A stretch of DNA of 37,299 nt from Acidobacteriaceae bacterium (GTDB taxonomy: Bacteria > Acidobacteriota > Terriglobia > Terriglobales > Acidobacteriaceae). The notes below the pieces were generated by a model. The model worked only from the letters and a program-made list of their open reading frames with translations, had not been told where the DNA came from and made no database searches. How positions within the stretch are numbered: position 1 is the first letter of the stretch; each line of letters starts with the position of its first letter. The translations under genes and the position numbers were made by a program. Location: assembly GCA_030041045.1 (NCBI GenBank), contig JASHOQ010000112.1, positions 1 to 37,299 of the forward strand. Reading direction: 5' to 3'. Below, one piece after another: positions 18,615 through 25,809 of the stretch.

Positions 18615-19413
18615 GGACATTCGTCTCTTGATTGTCGACGATCATCCGGTGGTGCGGGCGGGCCTGGCGAGTATGCTCAGTTCCTACCCGGAACTCGCAG
18701 TCGTTGGCAGCGTAGCGAGTGGTGTGGCGGCACTGGCCGCCATCAAGAAATCGCGCGTCGACGTGGTACTGCTCGATCTGCGTATGCCTGAGATGAGCGG
18801 CCTGGAAACGCTGCAAGCCATCAAGGAATTAGATTGTCAGCCCAAAGTCATCGTTTTAACGACCTTTGAAACGGATGAAGATATCTATCAAACCATCCTC
18901 GCTGGCGCTGACGGTTACCTTCTTAAAGTCAGCTCCGATGAGGAGATGCTTGATGCGATTCAGTCGGTCGTCTCCGGCCAGCGTTATCTGCCGCAATATA
19001 TCGCGTCTCGTTTCGCCGATTGTACTCCCCGAGCGGGCCTCTCCTCCGCAGACATAAGACTTCTGGATCTCCTGGCGAGCGGTGCAAAGGATGGCGAGAT
19101 TGCCGATCAGTTGAATATCAAGAGGAAAGCGGTTTGGGATCGATTCAACAGGCTTCTTGAACAACTACTCGACGAAGCACCCCACGGCAAAGCCGGATTA
19201 TCTTCGGGCATGAAAATCACCATCGAAGAAGTTGCGCGCAAAGCTGGAGTTTCTATCTCGACCGTGTCTCGCGTCCTTCATAACAAGGGCAATCACACGG
19301 ACGAGACCCGCGCGGCCGTGATGCGCGTGGTAAGAGAGTATGGCTTTGAACTGAATCGCACAGCGGCATCGCTTGCCATGCGCCGCGCCAGAACCGCGAA
19401 TGAGGAAAGATAA
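18601..19413 (+). CDS. NarL-type response regulator fused to a C-terminal LacI DNA-binding head
   Basis: The product has 270 residues in one unbroken frame; ATG 18601 follows AGGAGA at a nine-base gap. Residues 1-125 form a receiver: DD13-14, phospho-acceptor Asp59 (LLDLRMPEMSG), Thr87 and Lys109. Residues about 146-192 form a LuxR/GerE-like helix-turn-helix, somewhat degenerate (LSSADIRLLDLLASG, EIADQLNIKRKAVWDRFNRL). Residues 204-262 are a complete LacI-type head: MKITIEEVARKAGVSISTVS, then RVLHNKG, and the hinge helix RTAASLAMRR with the lever leucine. The protein stops just after the hinge, where LacI would start its sugar-binding domain. So it has two DNA-binding domains under a phosphorylation switch. 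It probably binds the TGNAAGCGCTTNCA sites upstream of 15472 and represses or activates the TonB and sensor operons. Restart of translation at Met204 is possible, but no ribosome binding site is visible. Confidence 0.88.
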   Translation: MAKSKDIRLLIVDDHPVVRAGLASMLSSYPELAVVGSVASGVAALAAIKKSRVDVVLLDLRMPEMSGLETLQAIKELDCQPKVIVLTTFETDEDIYQTILAGADGYLLKVSSDEEMLDAIQSVVSGQRYLPQYIASRFADCTPRAGLSSADIRLLDLLASGAKDGEIADQLNIKRKAVWDRFNRLLEQLLDEAPHGKAGLSSGMKITIEEVARKAGVSISTVSRVLHNKGNHTDETRAAVMRVVREYGFELNRTAASLAMRRARTANEER

Positions 19414-19531
19414 AATCAGAAATGGATTTCAGTAGCGCATGTTCGTTGAGGGAGAGATCGTACTGATCCGCGCGGCGACAAGTAGCTTGTACACCAGCTG
19501 TTGGGCGGTGGAGCGCCACAGTCAAGCCGGC

Positions 19532-19545
19532 TGAGAACGTTCCCG
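19532..19545. promoter_or_regulatory. Weak LacI-like site TGAGAACGTTCCCG upstream of the GH54 gene
   Basis: The 8-bp palindrome GAACGTTC has a central CpG within an 11/14 match to TGWAARCGYTWNCA. It lies 65 bp before the GH54 start. It is weaker than the sites near 15300 and may be chance. Confidence 0.2.
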
Positions 19546-19609
19546 GCAACCCATACTGCGGTTATCGTGCATGGCAGTCAATCATGCACAAGGAGCTTAC
19601 GAACATCCC

Positions 19610-20644
19610 ATGAAATTCAATTCGGCCTCACTGTTCGCAGGATTTCCGTTACGCGCAATTCTTCTTTTCGCGGTCGCGTTCAAATCGTTTGCCGCCGCTT
19701 CAGCGCAGAGCGTAGCTCCTCGTCCGTGTGACCTCTTCGCGTCCGCCACTCCATGTGTCGCTGCCTTCAGCACCACCCGCGCCTTGTACCGCGCGTACAG
19801 CGGTTCGCTCTACCAGGTCACCCGCCAGTCCGATAAAGCCTACACCGATATCGGCTTGCTCCGCGATGGCTACGCCAACGCCGCTGAGCAGGACGCTTTC
19901 TGCTCCCACACGTCTTGCATCATCACCAAACTCTATGACCAATCTTCCAACCACAATGACCTGACGCCCGCGCCTCCCGGCGGCGCAGCGCATGGCCCTG
20001 GCCCTGGCGGCTACGACATTCCTGCCCCGGCCAGCGCTCTTGCTGCAACCATCGGCGGGCACAAGGTCTACGGCGTCGACATCTCCCCTGGCATGGGCTA
20101 CCGCAATGACAGCTCGAACCAGACCGCGATCGACGGTCAGCCGGAAGGCGTCTACATGGTCACTTCTGCGCTCAATCTCAATGAAAAGTGCTGCTTCGAT
20201 TTCGGGAACGCAGAAGCCAACAATCTCGACAACAAAGCCGGCCACATGGACGCGATCAACATCATGTGCCATGGAAACCCGTGCAGCCCGGACGCGGGAC
20301 TCGACATGGAGGACGGCATCTACGGCCACCTCAAGGTTCCCGCCGACACCGCCTTCGTTACCGACATGGGCGCGAGCGACGGTCAGCACACTTATGTCAT
20401 CTACGAGGGCAACGCCCAATCTGGAACCCTGACCACGACCGGCACCATCCCGCTTCCCAACGGTTACCAGCCCATGCGTCAGGAGGGGGCTATCATCCTC
20501 GGCATCGGCGGCGACAACAGTAATTGGGCTAAAGGTTGCTTCTTTGAGGGCGTGATGACGAGGGGAATGCCCGACGCTCAGGCCATGGAAGCGGTGCAAA
20601 GTAACATCGTGGCCGCTGGGTACGCCGGCCAGCTAAAGCCATAA
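19610..20644 (+). CDS. Secreted alpha-L-arabinofuranosidase, GH54 catalytic domain
   Basis: The product has 344 residues from ATG 19610. A start at 19571 is possible, but 19610 begins the signal peptide (cleavage near ASAQS) and has AAGGAG 14 bases upstream. The mature protein opens with PCDLFASATPCVAAFSTTRA, a GH54 (AbfB) signature. The nucleophile is Glu202 in CCFDFGNAE and the acid/base Asp302 in GIGGDNSN, by analogy with the fungal AbfB enzyme. Paired cysteines (40/49, 98/103 and vicinal 194/195) fit the conserved disulfides of the family. The C-terminal CBM42 arabinose-binding domain of fungal AbfB is missing, so this is a catalytic domain alone. It should release terminal arabinofuranose from arabinan or arabinoxylan outside the cytoplasm. 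It lies 196 bp downstream of the LacI-headed regulator. Confidence 0.92.
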   Translation: MKFNSASLFAGFPLRAILLFAVAFKSFAAASAQSVAPRPCDLFASATPCVAAFSTTRALYRAYSGSLYQVTRQSDKAYTDIGLLRDGYANAAEQDAFCSHTSCIITKLYDQSSNHNDLTPAPPGGAAHGPGPGGYDIPAPASALAATIGGHKVYGVDISPGMGYRNDSSNQTAIDGQPEGVYMVTSALNLNEKCCFDFGNAEANNLDNKAGHMDAINIMCHGNPCSPDAGLDMEDGIYGHLKVPADTAFVTDMGASDGQHTYVIYEGNAQSGTLTTTGTIPLPNGYQPMRQEGAIILGIGGDNSNWAKGCFFEGVMTRGMPDAQAMEAVQSNIVAAGYAGQLKP

Positions 20645-20754
20645 CGCTTCAGAGCGGTGAGCCGGCCCAAAATTCTGGACCACTTCGGAGGCAACGGCCT
20701 CTCCATTCCAGGCACTTTTTCATCAATCGGCGGCTAAATGGCGAGAGTCGCGGG

Positions 20755-21051
20755 TTACATCACTTTGAAGTTGAATGCGCGGCGCGCGTTGGCATTGGCG
20801 CTCGATTGCACGGAGTGCGTGTAGTCCAGATCGTCGCCGAACTTGATCGGATGGTTCCCTGAAAGCCAATTGAAGCTCTCGTGAATCCGGTAGACATTGT
20901 CGATGTCAGCCGGAAGTCCTGTCGACGTGCCGGATCCGGCAAAGCCGGAGATGTTGATTCCGGGAACGCCGTTGGCGTCGGTTGTGCCGCTGATGCCCAG
21001 CTTGTTTTGCACGCCCACGACGGATCGGCCGTGGGGGTAGACGAAATCGCG
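20755..21051 (-). pseudogene. Fragment of an Oar-like TonB-dependent receptor
   Basis: A stretch of about 98 codons on the minus strand reads GVPGINISGFAGSGTSTGLP, then DNVYRIHESFNWLSGNHPIK and FGDDLDY. This is the plug-to-barrel segment typical of Oar-like receptors (GITISGF...IGSP.GLP...N.Y...D..SW..GNH.IKFG.D.R). The signal peptide, regulatory-like domain and nearly all of the barrel are gone, and a stop follows FNFKVM. It is a relic of a third receptor next to the GH54 gene. The frame runs further upstream, but that part overlaps the CHAT gene and is not receptor-like. Confidence 0.7.
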
Positions 21052-21268
21052 CGCGACTCCCGGGCACAATGAGTTTGCTCGTTCACCGAGGGTGCATGCA
21101 CGACCGGAAGCAGCAAGCTGGGCAGTGAATAGCCGGCTCCCGGCCGGAAGGGATTCGTTGACATGCAAGAGTGCCGAGCCTACACTGCAAGCAGTTTTAA
21201 CCTCCGCTTTTCCATAAGGCGTTTCCACTCCCGCCCTCGCAGCTCCCCCGTCATGCTGAGGTGTAGCC

Positions 21269-24200
21269 ATGCGCGCACGAGGCGTTGCCGTTTCCCTCGC
21301 AGTCCTTTTCACGATTTTGGTTTTCCCAGCGTTCATCCAACCGGCGAGCCGCGCAATTCAAACTCAATCGCCGGTCGGGTCTTCCGGGCCAAGCGCGAGC
21401 CCCACGCTGCCCGCTGACGTTCAAGCCAGGCTCGATAAACTCCGGACAAGCCTAAGCGCGGCGCAAAGCTCCGGGGATGCCAAGGCAGAAGCGACCGCAC
21501 GGAATGCGATGGGCGACCTCTATTTCGCCGTATCTGCCTATGCGCAGGCACTTGAGAATTACACACAGGCATTGGCGCAGGCCCGCAGCGCGCAGGATGC
21601 CCGGCAACAGGTGATTGCACTGAATGGGATCGCAAGCTGCTACCGCGACCAGAACCGCCCTGACTTGGCGCCTGGGCTTTTTCAGCAGGCCTGGGATCTG
21701 GCCACGGCTTCTGATGATGAAAGCGGCCGTGCCAGCGCGCTTTTTGGAATGGGCTGGGCCGACGAGAATCTGGGCCAGATTGCTGCCGCAATGGAGTACG
21801 AGAACAGGGCCCTGGCGCTCGCCGAGAAGATCAAGGACGCGGAACTTGAGGGCAAAATTCTGGTGCGCATCGGCATTGAGCACTGGGCCCTTGGAGACCC
21901 GCAACCAGCACTTGATTCCTTCAATCGGGCGCGCGAGGCCAGCCGCATTGCCGGGGACCGCGCCACCGAAGCCAGGGCGGTGGGCCTCATCGGCATGGTG
22001 TTCTCAAATCTGGGGGAGAAGCAGAAGGCGCTGGACTATTACAAGCAGGCGCTTCCGGTCCTCCATCAGGTAGGGGACCGGCTTGCTGAGGCCATCGGGC
22101 TCACCTTGGTCGGCATGCTTTACAACGACCTCGGAGAAAAAGAAACCGCCCTGGATTACACCAGGCAGGCGCTGCCCATTTGCCGGTCGATCGGGAGCCC
22201 CTCTTGCGAGGCCACAGCTCTCAATGACATCGGGCTCATCTACGAAGGGTTGGGCGAAAGACAGGAGGCGCTCGATTCTTATAACCAGGCCTTACCCATC
22301 CGGCGCGCTCTTGGCGACCGGAACGGCGAGGCTACCTTGCTGAATAACATCGGCGAAATCTACTGGGACCTGGGTGAAAATCAGAAGGCGCGCGATGCAT
22401 TCCTGGAAGCGTTGCCTGTACTTCACCAGATGGGGCGAAAGGATTTCGAGGCGACGGTCCTGAATAACCTCGCCACGGCCTATACGAATCTGGGCGACGC
22501 CAAGCACGCAATCGACTACTATTCCCAGGCGCTGACCATTCAGCAGCAGGTGGGCGACCGCGAAGGTGTGGCCAAGGCGCTGAACAACCTGGGGCTCGTC
22601 TACTTCAACCAGGGCGAGAAGCAAAAGGCGTTGGAGTATTTTGGCCAGGCGCTGCCGATGGCGACAACCTTGAGCGATCCCATGCTGGAAGGGCTCATCG
22701 ATTGCAACATCATGGAGGCGCTCAAGAGCGATCGGCCCGCGCTGGCAATCTACTTCGGGAAACAGGCCTTCAACCTCACCCAGCAAGTGCGCGGCAAAAT
22801 GTTGGGCCTCGACAAGGACCTGCAGGAAAGCTTTCTTGTATCCGTTAGCGGCGGATACCGCGACCTGGCCGTTCTGCTGATCGAGCAGGGCCGCCTGCCG
22901 GAAGCGCAACAGGTGCTGGATCAGCTCAAACAACAGGAATACACGGACTACGTGCGTGGCGACACGAGCAATGCACTCAGTCCGCTGGCGCTCACTCCGG
23001 CGGAGCTCAAGGCCGAGGAAGACTATCGGAAATCCACGGCGCAGATCGTGGAATTGGGCGAGCAATGGGCGGCACTCAGAAAGATCACGAAGCGCACGGA
23101 GGAGCAGGAGCAGCAATACCAGCAGCTCTCGGAGCAGCTTGATGCGGCCAGCAAGGGGCTGAATGACTACTACGCGCACTTATATAGCGCGTTCGGCAGC
23201 TCGAGCGGCGCCAATCAACAGGTGGCCGATGTGAAAGGCGAAGTAAGCCTGCTTAAGCAAACCATTTCCAGAATGCCGCGCACGGTGGCGCTTTATACGC
23301 TGGTCGGCAGCGACGGCTATAACGTCATCGTGATCACCGGCAGCACGGCGGTGGCGAGGTCTTACGCCATTGCAGAGAAGGATCTGAACCTGAGGATCGC
23401 CGCATACGAGCTGGCGCTGCGCAATCCGCAAAGCGACCCCAGGCCACCGGCGGAAGAGTTGTACAAGATCTTGATCGGGCCGGTGCAAGCTGACTTGGAT
23501 CAGGCGCAGGCGCAGACGCTGGTATGGTCGCTCGACGGCGCGCTGCGCTATGTCTCCATCGCCGCGCTCTACGATGGCAAGCAATACGTGGTGGAGAAAT
23601 ATGCAACCGTAAACATCACGCCGGTGAGCATTCCGCATCTTGCGGATAAGCCGGATTTCAGCAACGTGAGCGCCGTGGCCATGGGCATCTCGCGGCAGTA
23701 CGAAAGCGCGCTGCCCGCGCTGCCTGCCGTGTCCGGCGAGCTGGACGACGTTGTGAATGACGCGCAGCACAAGGATGCGCAGGGCGTGCTGCCGGGCACC
23801 ATCCTGCTGAACGGAGCCTTCACTGAGAAGGCCATGGAGGACGCGCTCGACAGCCCGCACACGGTGGTGCACATCGCCAGCCATTTTGTCTATAGTCCCG
23901 GTGACGACAGCCGCTCCTACCTGCTGTTGGCGGGCAAGAGTCAGGACACACAGGGATACCACCTGACGGTGGCCGATTTTCGCGACAACCAGCAGCTTTC
24001 ACTCAATGACACCGATCTGCTCACACTTTCTGCTTGTGAGACGGGGATAAGCGGCAACGCCGGAAACGGGCGCGAGGTGGATGGGCTCGGCACCACGGCT
24101 CAATTGAAAGGAGCGAAGTCGGTGATCTCGTCGCTGTGGGAAGTGAACGACGCCTCGACCGGCGTGCTGATGGCCGACTTTTACAAGCGATGGGCCGACG

Positions 24201-24400
24201 GCGCCGGCAATGTGGCCAAGGTGGAGGCGCTGCGCCAGGCGCAGTTGGACTTGTTGCTGGGCAAGATCAAGGTGCAGGCCGGCGCAAGCGGCAGGGGCCT
24301 GAGCGTTGTCGAGAATGATCCCGGAGTCGGGAACGGCCGTGCCACCTACGGACATCCGTACTATTGGGCCCCCTTCGTGCTCATGGGCAACTGGCGCTAG
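21269..24400 (+). CDS. Secreted TPR-CHAT protein (caspase-like peptidase domain)
   Basis: The product has 1043 residues. ATG 21269 follows GAGGTG, and a signal peptide or anchor is visible (about 5-24: GVAVSLAVLFTILVFPAF). Residues about 60-560 hold roughly eleven TPR units of the 40-residue kinesin-light-chain-like type (repeated LGEKQKALDYYKQALP.....GDR.GEA). A helical linker rich in E and Q spans about 560-660. The C-terminal CHAT domain (about 770-1043) has VVHIASHF with His872 and LTLSACETG with Cys923, the His-Cys dyad of the caspase/separase clan, followed by VDGLGTTAQLKGAKSVISSLW. The domain is intact, so peptidase activity is plausible. The export signal suggests an envelope location, unlike CHAT effectors of cytoplasmic defence systems. 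The substrate is unknown and no gasdermin-like partner is adjacent. Confidence 0.88.
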   Translation: MRARGVAVSLAVLFTILVFPAFIQPASRAIQTQSPVGSSGPSASPTLPADVQARLDKLRTSLSAAQSSGDAKAEATARNAMGDLYFAVSAYAQALENYTQALAQARSAQDARQQVIALNGIASCYRDQNRPDLAPGLFQQAWDLATASDDESGRASALFGMGWADENLGQIAAAMEYENRALALAEKIKDAELEGKILVRIGIEHWALGDPQPALDSFNRAREASRIAGDRATEARAVGLIGMVFSNLGEKQKALDYYKQALPVLHQVGDRLAEAIGLTLVGMLYNDLGEKETALDYTRQALPICRSIGSPSCEATALNDIGLIYEGLGERQEALDSYNQALPIRRALGDRNGEATLLNNIGEIYWDLGENQKARDAFLEALPVLHQMGRKDFEATVLNNLATAYTNLGDAKHAIDYYSQALTIQQQVGDREGVAKALNNLGLVYFNQGEKQKALEYFGQALPMATTLSDPMLEGLIDCNIMEALKSDRPALAIYFGKQAFNLTQQVRGKMLGLDKDLQESFLVSVSGGYRDLAVLLIEQGRLPEAQQVLDQLKQQEYTDYVRGDTSNALSPLALTPAELKAEEDYRKSTAQIVELGEQWAALRKITKRTEEQEQQYQQLSEQLDAASKGLNDYYAHLYSAFGSSSGANQQVADVKGEVSLLKQTISRMPRTVALYTLVGSDGYNVIVITGSTAVARSYAIAEKDLNLRIAAYELALRNPQSDPRPPAEELYKILIGPVQADLDQAQAQTLVWSLDGALRYVSIAALYDGKQYVVEKYATVNITPVSIPHLADKPDFSNVSAVAMGISRQYESALPALPAVSGELDDVVNDAQHKDAQGVLPGTILLNGAFTEKAMEDALDSPHTVVHIASHFVYSPGDDSRSYLLLAGKSQDTQGYHLTVADFRDNQQLSLNDTDLLTLSACETGISGNAGNGREVDGLGTTAQLKGAKSVISSLWEVNDASTGVLMADFYKRWADGAGNVAKVEALRQAQLDLLLGKIKVQAGASGRGLSVVENDPGVGNGRATYGHPYYWAPFVLMGNWR

Positions 24401-24576
24401 TGATCCCCTCAGATTAGCGACAGATCACCGCGTCGAAATTCGAACCCGGATTGATTGCAGGAAGCTGGCTGGGCAGAATTCGTCCGACTGCGGTATTCCC
24501 GCCAAGTGAGAGATCTGGCGCGCCGGCAGGGTGGAGCACCGCGGGTCCTGCTGCGTCCTTGTCCGCTCGCGGGAAG

Positions 24577-24852
24577 TCAGGATTCTGCGGTGGTCGGGTC
24601 GATGACCAGCGTGACTTCTGCGACGCGATTTGCGGGAAAGCCTCCTTGCTTGGCGTGCTCGCGAATGGTCTTTTCGTCGGGAGCAATGTAGACGCAGTAA
24701 ATCTTGTCGGCGGTCACATAGCTGTGCAGCCACTGGATCTTCGGTCCCAGATGGTGCAGGACGCTGCAGGATTTCTGTGCGATGGCGAGGAACTGGGCGG
24801 GCGTGGAATTCCCGATTCCCGCAATGTCCCGCTCGATGACGTATTTGGGCAT
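24577..24852 (-). CDS. DUF4242 protein (SCO4226-like)
   Basis: The product has 91 residues from ATG 24852, with GGAAGAG upstream. MPKYVIERDIAGIG, QKSCSVL, WLHSYVTADKIYCVYIAPDE and REHAKQGGFPANRV match the DUF4242 family, whose Streptomyces member SCO4226 binds nickel. This is a small ferredoxin-like alpha/beta fold in the cytoplasm. The biological role is not established. It follows a small secreted protein on the same strand after 114 bp. Confidence 0.85.
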   Translation of the reverse strand: MPKYVIERDIAGIGNSTPAQFLAIAQKSCSVLHHLGPKIQWLHSYVTADKIYCVYIAPDEKTIREHAKQGGFPANRVAEVTLVIDPTTAES

Positions 24853-24911
24853 ATCTTTAGCTCTTCCTTTTTCCAGACGGCGGGATCGCCGCGAAACCCT
24901 CTTGAGAGCAC

Positions 24912-24929
24912 CGCGGCTACCCAGCCGCG
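24912..24929. terminator. Short GC-rich hairpin between two minus-strand genes
   Basis: CGCGGCT-ACCC-AGCCGCG forms a perfect 7-bp stem with a 4-nt loop, 38 bp after the stop of the secreted protein gene. No U tract follows on either strand, so it may be a weak or factor-dependent terminator. Confidence 0.3.
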
Positions 24930-24966
24930 CTTCTTAAGCCGGCGGGCGCGCAGAACAACCCCCGCG

Positions 24967-25545
24967 CTACTGTGGAAGTGTCTCGAGCGCGCAGCTTACG
25001 TGGTCGTTCCAGTCCACGAAGGAGCCCTGGGGATTGGCTCTCCATGCCCAGACGTGCAATTCGTAAAAGCCCGGCAGCCCGTAACGGTTGGGAGAAGCGT
25101 CTGGCCTTGCAGTCGAAGGACCGTCGATATAGAGCATCAAGTGACCATCCACCTCGGGTGGGGGGGCGCCGGCAGGGAGGGCGCTCGCGAAGATGATGAA
25201 CTCGACGGCCACCAGCTTCATTCCGCCATTGGGCTGCGGCTCATAGATCAGGGCCTGCGGTCTCGTGGGATCGAGCTGTCCGTTGCTCAGAGTCTCTCCA
25301 TTGAACTCACCGTTGACGTAGTGGACGCCCATGGCGCCGTGGTCGGAACCGCTGACGCAGCCGAGGGCGGGTGTGTACGTCTTGGGTGGGGCACTCTGGT
25401 ACTGGGCGGTGGCGTTGCGAACGGCTTGAACGAGCGGGTCTTGGTCCCCTAGTCCCTGCTGCTGATTGGGTTGCTGCGCCAGGGCGAAAGAAGTGAGCGC
25501 CAGAAGGGCGGCCGGCAATATCGTCAGATGCGATAGCTTTTGCAT
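24967..25545 (-). CDS. Small secreted protein of unknown function
   Basis: The product has 192 residues from ATG 25545, which follows AGGAG by eight bases. The frame stays open far upstream (to 27972) only because it is antisense to the CadC-like gene. The signal peptide is clear (MQKLSHLTILPAALLALTSF, cleavage after ALAQ). The mature part includes GAMGVHYVNGEF, RPQALIYEPQPNGGMKLVAVEF and PGFYELHVWAWRANPQGSF. Conserved-looking His and Trp residues near the C-terminus (ELHVWAWRANP, WNDHVSC) could bind a metal. I do not recognise a named family with certainty. It is divergent from the CadC-like regulator, 264 bp away. Confidence 0.75.
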   Translation of the reverse strand: MQKLSHLTILPAALLALTSFALAQQPNQQQGLGDQDPLVQAVRNATAQYQSAPPKTYTPALGCVSGSDHGAMGVHYVNGEFNGETLSNGQLDPTRPQALIYEPQPNGGMKLVAVEFIIFASALPAGAPPPEVDGHLMLYIDGPSTARPDASPNRYGLPGFYELHVWAWRANPQGSFVDWNDHVSCALETLPQ

Positions 25546-25809
25546 GTTCGGATCTCCTAGAGATAGGGTCTGATCGGTCTCGCGGGAGTTTGCCTGCCGG
25601 CCGCGTAGCTTTTGCGTGGCTCCGAGGGTGAGTTCCCGCAACTTCCATCCGCACTTTCTTCGCTTCCTTCCCGGGGTGCAATCCTCCCGCCCTCCATTCG
25701 CCCCCAAAGTTTTCTCCATAACTAACCAATTGAAACCAGGTACATTTCGGGCCCCGCCAGGGAACGCGCGGAGAACCATGGTAAGCTGGCTCATCCCCCG
25801 AGGCCGCCT

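Noticed and set aside
19210..19413. Separate small LacI-head gene starting at the internal Met204 of the response regulator
   Set aside because: There is no ribosome binding site before 19210 and the frame is continuous with the receiver. It is better described as a fusion, though internal initiation cannot be excluded.
21269..24400. Defence-island reading of the CHAT protein
   Set aside because: No nuclease, Cas, NLR, gasdermin or toxin gene lies nearby, and the protein has an export signal. A defence role is not supported by this window.
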